Shown here in pieces: positions 47,601 to 61,196 of a stretch of DNA of 64,000 nucleotides. The stretch is taken from contig NC_091110.1 in assembly GCF_024713975.1 (NCBI RefSeq), forward strand, positions 3,359,001 to 3,423,000. Direction: 5' to 3'. Under the pieces are notes generated by a model. That model was not told the origin of the DNA and searched no databases. It saw nothing but the letters and a program-made list of their open reading frames with translations. The DNA is from Paralichthys olivaceus (lineage: Eukaryota > Chordata > Actinopteri > Pleuronectiformes > Paralichthyidae). Made by a program: the position numbers and the translations under genes. Every line of letters begins with the position of its first letter. The stretch's first letter is position 1.

Positions 47601-50600
47601 TACAGAAAAACCCTACTTCACATTTCCCCAAATAGCTTTTTCTTGTTGCACTGTTATGGTCAAATCATAATACAAAATACTTATTTTGTTCAGGCTGCAA
47701 GAGACACATTTAAACTATGGATACAATTTGAAAGGACAGTAGATTAAAAAGGAGAATCTTTTCCCCCTTCTTATTAAATACAAATAGCAATATCACAAAG
47801 CTTTACATTACAGGGATCTAATGTGATTTTGTATTTTCAGTGTGACATAGATGAATGAGATAAATTATTAAGAGAACAAGTTTAGACAAGTCAGTGCTGA
47901 CTTGCTCATACTGAAGCTGTTAAATCAGACTCCAGCTAGTGTTCACGCTCCTGTTCAGACACAAAGCTTTATTTTAACAGCAACCCCCAACTCTCCAATA
48001 TCCCACCCCCACCCCAAGCTCAAGGCTCACTCTGCTGTTTTAATCCACCAGGTCTGTGGGGACACAGTGGTTAAAATCTGGAGCAGATGGACACTCAGAT
48101 TAAGCCTTGACCTCACAACTGATCCACTTAAGTCATTACTGTACATGAGCTAGTGTAAGAAACGCTGGGACAACTGTGACCCACCTGGATGAAAATGGCT
48201 TAATGCCTCCTTTTAGATTCTAAACCATAGGCAACACGACTGTTTAGGTATCACTGACTGACAGGCGCCCCCTTTCAGCTACTGAAGTTGGCAGGGAGTT
48301 TTATTTCATGGTGGTCTCATGCTACATAAAGCAAGATATCAGAATTTACTTCCAATTCTCTGTCATCACTGTCCCCATCAAAATCTGTTGACACTGGGGT
48401 TGGGCAATGAGTACGGTGAAGCATTGTAATGGACCATGATATCAGGGTGAGGTTTACTGAACTCTGATGCTAATAATAACTTGCAAACATCAGAATTAAC
48501 AAAGCAAAGTACAACACATTCAACTGTTGGCTTCTCCTTTTTAGCTGGTACCAACATGTAGGTGATGGTTTGTTGTACCAACCTCGTATCATCATGCATC
48601 ACCTTGACAAGCCTCAATCTGTTGTCTGTTTGCTTCTCTGCACACCGCTGTCTCGTCAAATATAGTTTGTGAGAGAAGGCTGGTCACTTTCTAGCACCAC
48701 TGTACAACCACAACTGAGTGGTTCCCATTCATGAATCAATGAATGACTACTACAAGCTAAAGATATGATCACTGAGGCAGATAATGTTGTTTGCTGTTTT
48801 TAAAACAATGCTATTATCTAATGGACAGGGGTCAAAATATATGTATGGACTGTATAAAAACCCTAATTATTCAACTAGAATATGTAAACCAATTACATAA
48901 TAGGCCAACAATACACATTCCTGTATTTAGGAAATTAATAATATAGAGTTCATACAAAGGTCGTGTTCAGACCTTGTATTAACATCCAATCACAAGTAGG
49001 GAGCTCTTTGATCAGCTCAGTTTGGAGTTGGTGTTAGAAGTCTCCAGTGACCACTGTGTAATAAGCAGCAGTATTAACAGCAATCACTGATCACATCTAT
49101 GGAGACAGATTACAACTGTAGGGGGGCCACTCATGATAAAAATTACCAAAATCATACAAATGGTTTTCATCTGCAACTGAAGTATTCTAAACTGGTCTAT
49201 GAAGCTTTAGAATGGAGTCATGATAATAAAGGATGAATCAAAAAAGTATTTGCACGGCAATCCCTCCCCCCAAATGAATGACAATACTCCTCCTCAGGGT
49301 GGAGACATCCTGCTGTGAATCACAGGTGTCATTTACTGACCCCTGCTCATTAGGCTGTGTGTCTGTGTCACCTCTGTACGTAGTATTGTACTTAGTGGTT
49401 TATGAAGGCGTTTAAAGACGACCAAAATGAGAACTCACCCCAGGGGACAATTCTTCTTTGTTTGCAATATCTATGGGCACCACCTCTACAGTCCTCCACG
49501 TCTGCTCGTCCAGATCGTGGACCTGTCACAAAGAGAAAGACAAACTATTAAACCTATGATGTCACAGACCATTTTGGCTCAGAGCACAGGCAACAAGGCA
49601 TCCTTGTTCAAATCTGTGTTGACTTGAGAATCAAATGAGATTTGAATTCAAATCCAGCTTTATTGTAACATGGTTATGTCCCTATTTGGTGAGCATCACC
49701 CTGTTCGACCCATGGGACTGTGTAAAATGTGGTTTACTGGCATGAAACTAAGGTCACTGTGTTCTTCTGTGGCACTGGAGGGGACTTTCTAAAATCCAAG
49801 AAAAATCGAGTGCTGAGATAATTAGTTGAATGATTGAGTAGATGTGATCAATCAGTCTAAAAATAATAATCCAATGATAATCTTTTAAAATAATCATTAG
49901 TTGCAACCTTGCTGATGTTATCAAGGTTATTTCAGTTCCACATTGTTGAATTATACTTTATACAGAGAGAAAGCTTCATAAACAGAGTGTATATAGTTTT
50001 AAAGTGGTCTTAATCAGGCAGGAAGAGTGTTTGGATTCAAATGTTTGAGTGTGTGACTCATAACAGCGTCAATAAATCAGGATCTTGCAACCTCTGCTGC
50101 TGATGGAAATGTAATATTAAATCTATGGAGCTCTCCTGAAGACATTAACGATACTCCACATGGTGTCTTCTGCTCACTTACATTTTCTACTGTTCCCATG
50201 TCAGGTTTGTGCCACGTCTCAATCTTTATCATAAAGTCGTCCTTCATGTACTCATTCTGAAAAGCAGGGGAGAAAAAAGACAATTCATATGTTTACTCTG
50301 GTTTTAAGAGGAAGTTCAAGTCATTTCCCAGAAATCAGATACGACTTCTACATCGACAGCTGATCTCAGCCAGTACAGAGAACTCCATGAATGAAGGGTC
50401 AAAGAGATGTACCTAAATCCTACAGCTAAATCCAATTAACCAAGGAGTCATTTGGTCTGAAACAACACTAGTGATGCTGCACTGCTCAGCTTGGATCTAT
50501 TTTTAACCCTTGTGGTAGTTAGCAGATAAAGTAAAATGTTTTTTTACCCTATCTTACTCTAAAGGCCCAGTCAAACCAGCATTTAATCACCTAAATCATT

Positions 50601-53600
50601 GCATTTTTAACTCCATGAATTGTGTTGACGTTGGAGTGAACCCCCCTCCCCCCTTACTTCGCACAGACGTGCGAATGGATTTCACTGTTTCACTTTCTAG
50701 CATATCCAGGTCGTAAAAAAGACTGACAAACAACTCACCGTCACGACTGCAGCAGAGGGAGGTAAAAATGAAACAAACAAACAAGAAAAAGAGAATCAGT
50801 ATCAAAAATCAGGATGAAATTGCTAAACATTGGAACACTTCTCACTTTGTATAAGCAAAGAGAAAAATATTTAACTGTATAATATGAATAAAAAAATTGA
50901 GAGGCTATAAAACCATGCAACTATGAACTTTCATGTTTATCGTGCAAGCAAGAAAAGGATGAAAGTTGATATGACAAGACTGATACAGCATGAACTTACT
51001 GGTGCGACAGTATGGGTAGGCATTCCAAGCCTTTTCATGAAAAACTAATGCCCCCTCTGGTGCAATCATCTTCACATACCCTGGGACTTTACTGCAATGA
51101 CAGAGAAAGAATTCTGACAATGAGCTCAACAATCCTGTCATGAGATCTGAAGCTACATCCGCACATTTTAGTTTTAAAACACATTACTTTTGCTAAATTT
51201 ACATATGGTGTCCACACTACTCAAAAAAACTCCTGTTCATAGTATGTTCTGCAGGAGTAAACAATCTGCTTCCTGTTTACAAGACCAGTGTTTTGAGGAG
51301 TGTTAGTATGGACAACAATTGTTTAATAATGTATAAATGCAGTCATAGGCAAAAACATCCATAGGCCTGGAGCAGACTGCGTACCTGAAATAGACCAGTT
51401 AGTCTTGCCTAGATTAAAACATTTGAATCACTTCTACTTGTTATGAGTTATTCTTTTTGTTGTCGGTGGCATTGAATTGAATGAGAATCTACTCCCTGCA
51501 ATATCAAAGAACCAGTCATACAATGTACGGACAATGGGCAGAATATGAGGAAACACCTGAGGAGGAAAACCTACTGTCTTGAAAGCAGCCTCAGTTCTCT
51601 TTGTACTGCTTCACACATATTCTTTCTGAATGTATTAGACCTTTGATTAAGGACGAAGGTCTCAAATTTGATCAGGGATGAACTGAAATATGGAAATCAT
51701 GTCTTCACTGTCAGGTAAAATCGCTGTTTATGTAGACTGCCATGCAGAGTAGCCATCACAACTAATGCATCCTCTTCAGATGGCTGCCAACCAACAGATT
51801 TAACAGCTGGCAGCCGACACTGTTAATGGTTTTTCTGTGAACCAAACAAACACGTCCACATAGAGGCAGAGCTCAGATCATGTTGCTTTCTTTTGCCAGT
51901 ACTCCAGATTTTATGCGCCATACTTACTCATGTTACCTGTTTGGGGAGTTGGCCGAAGATGACAACAATGTAATAAATGCCTCCTTTGTGCTGTAAATAA
52001 TAAATCTTTCTAAGCACAAGCTTTGCAAAGCTAGTATTTATGGCTGTCACAAAGGTGTTGCCTCAATTCTGTTCAGGCTGCAGATGTTCACCCGTCTTTG
52101 CATCACTAGCAGTGAGTGTTTAATTGCAATCACTCATTGTGTATGTCTCACACATGCTGTTGTGATATATTTCTAAGCTTTCAAATGACGCTAATATGGC
52201 CACTTTCTATGTGAGTTTAAGTCAAAGCTCTCTTTCAAAAGATGCTTGCATTGTCCAAATAATAAATACAAATATTAAATTTAGTCTTTAGTCCGCTTCC
52301 TTTTTTCCACTGTAAATGGAAAATTAATCAATAATGAAAATATCTTTTATGTGAACACAGTGCTGCTTAAAATAGAAATAGGACCTCAGATGTGGTAAAA
52401 AGCCAACTGTATTTTCAGAAACTTGCCTCTTTAGATGGTATATTTTGTGTGTGTATTGTCCCTTCTCTCCATCCTTTTCATAGGGTTCATTCTTCAGCAC
52501 TTCAATGCCTTCTCCACCTCCCGTCTCATTCTTGCTGGCCTCAGCCACAGAGTACAACTGGCCTACTTGATACTGTGAGAAATGGGAACAGAAAGGAAAA
52601 ACGCACACTGAATATATGGTCATAACAGCTCTGACAAATCCTGTGATTATTTGCTGGAATAGGCAAAGACTGCAAGTCCCTGAGGCCAATGCAGGTGCCT
52701 CAAGGATACAAGACCACTAACAGCCACTCAAAAAGCCTGCACTGTCTCTAAATTTGGAAATTTCTACTTAATATGTCCTTGTGGTAAAGATACATATGTT
52801 TTAAGGTAGTAAAGGGAATGATAAGTGTGTGAGATTATCAAGTGCTGTGGTTTTTGTTGCCTAACTGTCCCTTGATGCAGTATTTCTGACTCCATTAGCA
52901 ACCAAGGTGGCAGTGAAGTATATATTTAAATTAAAGCTGAGTATTTTTCCACATTCACTTGTAGGAGAGCCACAAAATATCAAAATAAAAATTGAACTAT
53001 CTTTAGCACTTGGAGGCCTAAAGAAAACATGTTTGATGTTTTGAATATCCATCCATGCAATATCACTATGCTTATCTTTTGAGGGTCGCAGGAGGAGCTG
53101 GACCCAATCCCAGCTGACATTGGGCAAGAGTTTTGAATATGGTGTGGGGGAAATATGTTTCTGCCAAGTAAAGAAGTCTGTGAATTTGGTCCAGTGTGTG
53201 ATGCCACTGTAAATTCTGTTTTTGAGGCTAAACAGACTATACTTTGTCAAGAAACTGAGTATGAAAATGTGAGATTTTACAGAGACAGTGTTAGTTTAAC
53301 AGGCCGAGTCCACACCCCAGTGCAGTTCTCTTGACAAACACCACAACCAGCCTGTCACACAAATACCAGTGCTCTCTGACAAAGGCTATTTGTCTTGGTC
53401 CTGTACTACAGCCTGAGAGAATGAGCATTCTGTGTACAGGAGAAAATAATTTAAAAGCTATGACTGCTATAGAGTACACTGTATTAGTGTTGGAAAGACT
53501 GCATTCAAAGAAAATAACTATAAAAATGACTTGTAATGTAATGAATAAGGAGGGTATAGAGGTTATACTCACCTCTTCCACAGAGACCGGCAACACTACA

Positions 53601-56600
53601 CGGCTGAGAGTGGGAGAGAAAGAACAAGGGAGAGGTGGGGCAGAGAATGAAGAAAAAAACATGTTAACTCATGAATTAAATTACAGAGATAAAATATCTG
53701 AGGAATGTAAAGTAATGAAATCGTAAGCTAATTTTAAACAGCTAAATCTATGGTTGGAATCCAGGCAAAGTCAGTGACACACTATGTGACCAAACTAAGA
53801 TGGATGAGGCATGGGGTTGTTGATAAACTTGATAAACAGACCATCTTTGGGGGAAATATGAACAAGGCCTGTGCTAAAAGAGGAAAATATTCCAGTCTTA
53901 AAGCAGCAATGATTCTCCAATACTGAGGACCACAACTGAAGACACTAAGACTGACTTTGTATTTATGGCAAGAATATATTAATTCATAGTACAGGCCTCT
54001 ACAAAGTTAAATACATATTCAGTCACTGCTCTGACAGCAGTATAACCAGAGTACTAAATATGACCAGCTTATATCTGGATATTAATTATTATTATTTATG
54101 GTAAGATGGAATTCACTAAACAGGCGCACAGAAAAAGGAATTTTCTTCCTGGTATCTCAGGAAAGACCACATCCTCCTGCTCCTCTTCCTCTTTGCACAA
54201 CGCATAACCTCTGTTACGATACGGTAGATTCAGCTCCCGACACTTAATCTAAACACTAACTGCTGGGGCTGAGAATATGTCCCTGACAAACTCAGGTCAG
54301 ACTAGACAGTCCCTCCACCGACAGATCTGTAATGTATACAAGTGTAAAATCTTTCTAACAAAGTGAATTAAGAGAGAAGCAGTGATTATATTATTTTTTT
54401 AAATGTATTGTTAAGGATGCACCAATACTGACAAATACTTTTGTCTGTGGCTGCTTAAGTATGACAGGTATTTGCTTTCCTGTGTTTTATTTAACAGTAA
54501 TATGAAAACGATTGGGTTTTGCACTGTTGGTCAGACTGAAACTATTTGAGGCCATTATCTTAGGGTTTTAGTATGAGTGACAAGCATTTTATCGACAACG
54601 ATTTGAAAACATGACTTTCTTTGTGGGGAATATACTAACCACTACATGTGTTTGTTATGTGAAGAATATCGTAATATATACATAAGCTGTCATGATACAA
54701 AAGATTTTCAAAGACAAACCCAGATTCTGGCACCGACAGTCATGTAACCGAAGGAACAGTGAAACAACTGGAAAAACAAAGGCAGAGTGCACCGTTTGTT
54801 GTTTTAGCTCACAGTGGTGTGTACACTGCAGCTTTTCTAACAGACAGAATTTAACATGTTGGCTCTGGCAAAATGTGCAACAGCATGCCCTGCATAGGAT
54901 TTTGAAATGCACCAGTCAAGCACAGTACACAGAATTGAGTTTTAATCCTGTGCCATGAAGAGCTGAGAGGTTTCACTCCAACTCAGGTCTATGCACCTGC
55001 TAATTTCTCTGACTAACATATGTCAGCATGAAATAAGAACTTAACCAGAAACCACTGGTGATTAATGCTGCAGCATCAGTTTCACTTCACAGACAAGAAA
55101 ATGACAGGCTGGGGGGTGGGAGTTTCAAAAGGAGAGTAAAAGTGACAAGTTTGAGATAAAGCATTTGAAGGTCTGTGGCGGGCTCAAACCTCCAACCACT
55201 AAAGTGTCACCAGATGGGATCCAGTTCTCTTCCATGTACGACCTGAGGTGTTAATGATTAATCAGTTATTGATCATTTGCTGTAAGGTCATTGATTGCAC
55301 CGTGTTAGAAAAATGGCATCAAGCATGAAACATCAATTGTTGTAAAACCTTCATGAAGTTAGACATGCATGACACAATGTAACCAGTGACAGAAAATAAA
55401 TTCCAATGTGCAGCATTATTATTCAGCTTTAGGAATTAATCATATATCCAAATCAACTGTTTACACTCAGATATTGATAGTCAGAAAAGGGCTGCACGGG
55501 AAATCCTTTTGTTGGAATTTAAAGGGCAAAACGGCTTGAATGATATGTCACAGGCTGACTAGTCACAGTTCACATGTTCTAGTGTTCCAGATTACCTATA
55601 GTTATGTAAGCTTCAGTGTACTGTGGGCCCCTTTACAGACTGCAGCTGCAGCCATGGTGTCGGACTTAGAGGTAATAAGCCGTTAGAAAAGTTTGCTTTT
55701 TCTTTGCTATAGCAGAACTACAAAAACAAACGTTTGGTACATTTTTAACCAATTAGTCAAACAAATAATCAGTTAAGCAATTTGTCAAATGAACCACCAA
55801 CTGTTTTGATAAAAGATAGCCAAACATTCACTGATTCCATCCACTCAAACGAGATGATTTGCTGCTTTTCTAAACTTTCATTTTCTGCTTTATTAAATAA
55901 TAATGAGTTCTAACAATTTTCAGATATTTTAATAGGATTAAGTGAAAAACATTACTAGTTAATGCTAAACTAACAATAAAAACAAATTAGCAGGGTGATC
56001 TCTTAATTACAAATGCACTTGCAGGCCTAAAAAAATCAAAATGTAAAGCATAATGTGTTTCTGTCAATCACAAGCAATGCTGCATTTCACAACAGTGACA
56101 TCTCTATGACGTTATTATGTAAGTGACAATTTACAGTGTGGGTTCATAGGTTAAGCAGGTACTTAAGGATACATATGGTATTAACACAAAATGTATATTT
56201 GTATAGTTGTATTTTAAGTGTATATAGGATTTTGAGGTTAGGATTGCATAAATACATAGCTGATGGCAGATTAGAATTCATAAATTGGTATTTATCTTAC
56301 ACAAGACACTACCCTTTACCTTCCCCAAACTGCTATTTACAGCAGGAATTTATCATACACTGTTCAGTTTGTGGCCAACAAAATCCTACTAGCACGACCA
56401 CACAGATCACCATGGTAGAATGACAAAGCTCTCCCCCAGATGAATCTCCTTAGATTATTCACTTATATTGAGTGCAGTAAGAAAATGAAATTGGCATCAC
56501 TGATAGTAAACAGACTTGTCTTTTTTGTCAGTGTTTCAAGATACAAGCTAACACATTGTCCCAGTAAGAAAAACTCATCAAAATGTTTGTCCATTTATAT

Positions 56601-58387
56601 TTGTTCTCCTCTCTATATGATCAGATCATTTTAAATAAGCTTGCAACAAATTGTTACTAATTAGTCACAAATCATTAATTTTACAGATGAAACTTGTGAG
56701 GACATGATTTGGTCTGTGTCCTCATTTAATATGCTGTGAGCAAGATAGTTAATAAGCTGCTCCATACGTGATTAAAGAGCAGATTGTGCCACGGTTAAAG
56801 TAAATCAGCTCAGCCTCAATGTTGTGGCAGACATTTTCACTGATTTCTGATGTTTATACCAAGACACTCATCAAGGAACTAATGAGCGGCTCATGAATAA
56901 TTTAATAATTACCTGAACAAGTTTAGAAAAACTTCTTGTATTATTGAGATTGTGTTTGACTGTGAACTGAATCATTTTATAACATACTCATCAAATTAGT
57001 AACAGCACTAAGTAACTCTGATGAGAGAGGTGAAAAACTGTCATTTCTATTACCAGTACTGCAGCTAAATTGGAAAAGGACAATTTAAGTAGTTTTGAAG
57101 GACTGGTTTTCAGATTCCATACAAAACAATTGATCCATTACATTTTAGATCACATGACACAGCTACTTGGTGCTTCAAGATTGTATCTGTGTTCTGCTGT
57201 ATTTGCATGGTTTAACATCTCACACAACAAATACAAAATGTTAATTGATAAACTAATGTGAAGTCAATGTTGATCAAATGTTTTGGCAAATTATCTACAA
57301 GTAATCAAAAAAAGTAGCACGAATGGCCTGTTAACAATGCATCCATCTCATAAGTCATGACATATATCATGACTTACATGTTGGCACGTTAACTACTTTT
57401 AAGTTTCGACTTCCTGGTGCTGGTATTACATGGCATTGAAACCAGATTTTGTGGTATAGCCCACCCCAACAACAGGTACCGTTTTCTGCAGCTGATATAG
57501 GTTAGCCACATGGTAAGAGCTAGCTCTGCTGAGACACAAAGTAGACACAACCGTACACTCCCAATAGAAGTGATTTAATTAACTGTGTTACCGAGGCAGC
57601 ATTACTCTTCTATTAGTCTAGGCCATCCATTTAAAGGGCTAACTCTCTCGTGCTAGCGCCAACAAAGTACCAGCAAAGTAGTAAGTCCTTCCACAACCTC
57701 ACGCTAGCTTGAAGGATACACCTGCTATGTGGTATGGGCCAATATTAGAGGATAATCCCTGTCAGACTCTTTGTTATACGCGAAGGTTACGTGCTGAACA
57801 ACCAGCTGCTTGGTTGTTATTTAGCAACAAATGTTAGTGTGCGTGCAAGACACATTAACTGAGAATTGTCATGCTAGCAGCTAGCCGGCTGCTGCAGCTA
57901 ACTTAGCCAGCTAGCATTAACGGTAAATCCGACGGAGAGGGAACCTTAATCTGTCACTCACGGGAGCGAAGCTTCCCGTTGCGCCACTTTATCGATAGAA
58001 CACACCGCAGACACCGCGAACACCTACTAACAGCGAATAACCGGAAAATGCCGCTTGTTTGTGTGGAACCGCGGCAGCCTCTCCGCGTAGCTCGTTTTCG
58101 TTAAGAAGCTAATCATCGCTGCTACAACTCGGGCTAACGGTAGCTCCCACAAGCAACGCCTAAAAAAGACCGGTGCGTCCCGTTATCCACGTCCCGATCC
58201 ACCCCGCGCAAAGAGGGGATTTTACGGGCCGCAGAGACGTGAAACCCGGCGGACGACGGCGGCGACCGAAGCGCACACGTTCGCACTTCAGTAAAAAAGC
58301 TCCCGGACAGACGGAAACGTCGCTGTACGTGCGGCACAGGAGATTTTTTGAAACACTTCTCACTCACTATTCCTTGATGAGCACCAT
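44630..58387 (-). CDS. pitpnb: Phosphatidylinositol transfer protein beta, complete, alternative C-termini
   Basis: Exons: 58368-58387, 53573-53603, 52427-52572, 51000-51091, 50739-50746 (8 nt), 50182-50256, 49439-49522, 47073-47150, 46857-46961, 46202-46324, then either 45893-45940 or 44630-44683. Phases close to 271 aa (distal last exon) or 269 aa (proximal); human is 271. The protein begins [20 protein letters not shown]. Residues known to contact the PI headgroup or sn-2 chain in PITPs are kept: Thr58, Lys60, Asn89 and Cys94 in beta numbering. The paired membrane-docking tryptophans are at about 200-201 (FRWWGLQ). PITP-beta exchanges PI and PC between ER and Golgi membranes and supports COPI-dependent retrograde traffic. 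All introns are GT..AG except the one after exon 3, which uses GC. The first intron spans about 4.8 kb. Confidence 0.97.
45893..45940 (-). CDS. pitpnb: PITPNB proximal alternative last exon
   Basis: The acceptor ttag is followed by 15 codons ([15 protein letters not shown]) and TAG. It has the same phase as the distal exon, so each one alone completes the protein after ...QKELEE. Asp stands where human PITP-beta has Ser262. The two exons look like an old tandem duplication used mutually exclusively, as known for PITP-beta splice forms in mammals. Confidence 0.8.
   Translation of the reverse strand: MRQKGDVRGTSATEE
47151..49438. other. PITPNB intron 7
   Basis: About 2.3 kb containing the family C repeat and a family E-like fragment at 48965-49100. 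No exon was recognised. Confidence 0.7.
47415..47640. repeat. Dispersed repeat family C, copy 2
   Basis: cttgagccaaaaaagtcact followed by gtgacctttcacctccaaat matches the family C core seen at 35080. It lies in PITPNB intron 7. Confidence 0.6.
50739..50746 (-). CDS. pitpnb: 8-nt PITPNB microexon
   Basis: Exon 4 ends in phase 1 (CGC ACC A|gtaagt) and exon 6 starts AAT GAG TAC in phase 0. Between them the minus strand reads tgctgcag|TCGTGACG|gtgagt. These 8 nt encode the missing Ile-Val-Thr of the conserved [14 protein letters not shown] stretch. Skipping it would shift the frame. Confidence 0.9.
51092..52426. other. PITPNB intron 3, GC-AG type
   Basis: The donor reads AAAGAG|gcaagt and the acceptor cattgcag|T on the minus strand. 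The joined codon AG|T gives the Ser of the conserved HLKSKVP stretch. No shift to a nearby GT keeps that sequence. No other feature was seen inside. Confidence 0.88.
53604..58367. other. PITPNB intron 1
   Basis: A 4.8-kb AT-rich first intron (TA|gtgagt...ctctcag). No second gene or clear repeat was recognised. It becomes CpG-rich above about 57900. Confidence 0.7.
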
Positions 58388-58453
58388 CTTCGTCACCCGG
58401 GCCACGGCTGCGCACTGAGAGCTCTCAGCACACAGCGTTATCAACAAGTTGGT

Positions 58454-58479
58454 CCCGCCCCCTGCGCTCATCTGATTGG
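58454..58479 (-). promoter_or_regulatory. GC box and CCAAT box upstream of PITPNB
   Basis: On the minus strand, an inverted CCAAT box (plus attgg, 58475-58479) and a GC box (plus cccgccccc, 58454-58462) lie about 65-95 bp above the start codon. This is a typical NF-Y plus Sp1 housekeeping arrangement. The surrounding block 57900-58470 is CpG-rich. The function is inferred from motifs and position. Confidence 0.55.
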
Positions 58480-58959
58480 CTGGAACAATCCACACCACGG
58501 TTCACAAGACACAGACGTATAGACTGTGTTGAACATGTGTTGTACACTGTTATACACGTGTTAAACATGTATTAAACATGTGTTCTACATTGTTCTACAT
58601 GTGTTAAACATTTATTTAACTATGATCAACCTATACTGACAAGTACCGCATTTAACTACAAATCTGTACTCAAGTATTTCTATTAAATGGTACTTCATTC
58701 TTCTATTCCACCAGAGTTCGGGGCAATGTATTGTAAATATATGCACTTAATAGCTATTAGGTAGCTACTTTGTACTTAGTAGTTCGTACTATTGGTTGAT
58801 TAACATTTTTCAAGTAATATCACAAAATGGCCATCTGTCTGCTGAACTGTGAGCATTGAACTGGACTATTTCATAACCTGCACTGTAATACTGTATATAC
58901 TGCAGTATTGTAAATTTCAAATGTTTATATTCCATACTGTAAATTTCACATGTCAATAT

Positions 58960-59185
58960 TTAATATCTATTATTATTATTCACTGGACACTTTATAGCAT
59001 TAAGGCAAAAATAACCTTTTTAACACTTCTTAACTTTTAAAACACTTTTTTTTCAGTTCTAGTCTTTATTTTCTTCATATTAAAATTTATTACTATTCTG
59101 GTAGCAGGAACAAAAACAATTTCACTATGCATTGTACTGTGTATGATTGTGTATGTGACAAATAAAACAATCTTGAATCTTGAAA
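58960..59185 (+). mobile_element. LINE-like 3' tail
   Basis: The string caatttcactatgcattgta, then tgtatgtgacaaataaaaca and short attcttga-type terminal repeats, resembles the 3' end of vertebrate LINEs of the L2/CR1 kind. There is no coding portion. Confidence 0.45.
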
Positions 59186-61196
59186 ATATAGTTAATGAAT
59201 AAATTATGATATGTGTGTGGCCAGCAACATCCATACCTTTCATGCTCTGGTGAGGAAGTGCATGCATAATTTTATTTTTATGTTTCAATTTAATTGACTT
59301 AAAAACGAGATCATTAGGGCCTTACCTGGGACAATCTTGTTTTTTGGAAGTACTGAAACAAAAGTCTGTATGTTTGTAATCCCTGTGTGCGATGATTGTA
59401 TTCTATATTTTTGTGCTGTATTTTCTCATTTATTTATCCTAATTGTATACTGGTGTGGATCTACAGGTCTGAAATAAAAGCTTAACTAATTAACTTATTT
59501 ATAAGTTAAAACAAGATTTTATTGATACATTTAATAGCTCTACTTATCCTACTTTTTTAGAATATTCTATAGATAATCAGTTCATAAAAATAATGAATCT
59601 CTGTACAGCATATAAAGTTACATTTATCTCCACCATGGCCTTCTTTTGAGTGGAGTCCACTATGTTAGTTTGTCAGTAATAATGATGCTCCTATTAATAA
59701 ATTACTTACTAGTACTAGTACAAAGTGATAGTGATAGTGTTTTTTTAACTCATTAAATTCATAGATAACAAAATAAGATCAACCTACATACGACAAAAAA
59801 TACTTAATGGATATCTGGGAGGAAATTAACCAGCTACTCAGCAGTAGTTAAACTTAGTTGTTGTTGGGTCAACACTTACAATTCAATAATATGACATCGA
59901 TTATTTGGAAATTGGCCGTCTAAATGTAGTAACATTTGGTTTTGGTGCTTTCTAGAAATAGCAAATTTCCACATCCTGTTATTACTCACTTATTCCCCAA
60001 TCCGTTTCTTCAAGCTGTCTGATTGTTTAATGACTAAAAATGTGTTTTCTAACTAAATAACAAAATTTGCACAGGATTTAAGACTATAAAAATCACAAAA
60101 TCCTACACCAGTTATGGAATCACATATTTTTATCTTTAAACACAACAGATTTAGCAGAATGGTTATATTTGACTGACTGATTTGATACTTTGGGTATAAA
60201 TACCACAAACACCAGATTAAAAAGATATACTGTAAACTACAGAGAGACTTAACTGGTGCTAAGGCATGGTGGATGTTCATTTATATATAAAAGTTCTCTG
60301 GTCACACATACGCGAGTCAAACCTTTGCCTTCTCTTCACCTCCAAACTGTGACCCACGGTATTCAAATTTGCAGAAGTGTGATCATACCCTTAATTAAAA
60401 TTTAACTTACTTTTTCATGTTTAATATGAATGGAAATAATACGAGTTTTTATCCACATTATACATTTAAGTAATCAAAACAAGACAAGGAAATGAACCTT
60501 TATTTGTCAACTTCATGAGAATTGAGAAATGTCTAAATAAATCTGGCATCGCTGCAAAATTGCACATTACAAAGTTAATGAAACACTCAATGGCAAAAGG
60601 TACCATGCTGACAGTCACACTTCAAATCACATCTCCATAAAAAAATACCAAAATGTTTTCTTTACTTTATCCTTCTTTTAATTATATATTGTATAAAATG
60701 TGTAATGATGACTGAAAAACACAGTTTACAAAATATATGACAACAATAAGCATTGGTAATGACATTTAGCAATAATTATTACACAAATCAAGATCAAATT
60801 CAGGTCAACTTACACAAATATAACGAGTGCTTAGGTTGACATTAAATGTTTTCCTTTTCTCAGGCATTCAGTCAGCAGACTGTGAGTCAATATCTATTTT
60901 CAGTGTACATGGAGCCATAGAGACACATGCTCTCATCAGTCATGAAAACACATATAAAGCGAGAGCTTCCGCACTTTCCAGCTCTGACCAGAAGAAGGCA
61001 TACTGTAGTCATCACATTCAACATTAACATCCCTTCATAAGAAAAGTAATGCCATTAAAAATCAAAGTATTTTAAAATCCTTGTCATCAGCAGGTGTCGT
61101 TGGTTGTATCTTGCAAACTTCTGCCATTATACACACAGAAAATGAAACAGAAGACCGGCCTACTGGCTATGGGAGCAACTTGGCAAACATCCAAAC
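59186..61196. other. TTC28 3' UTR and intergenic DNA
   Basis: AT-rich with no coding exon recognised. The right part should be the TTC28 3' UTR. Confidence 0.5.
60499..60504 (-). terminator. Candidate TTC28 poly(A) signal
   Basis: AATAAA on the minus strand (plus tttatt), about 0.7 kb past the TTC28 stop. It is a plausible end of the 3' UTR. Its use is not shown by sequence alone. Confidence 0.3.

Noticed and set aside
58134..58418. Reading frames around the PITPNB promoter on both strands
   Set aside because: CpG-island composition. The real coding part is only 20 nt at 58368-58387.
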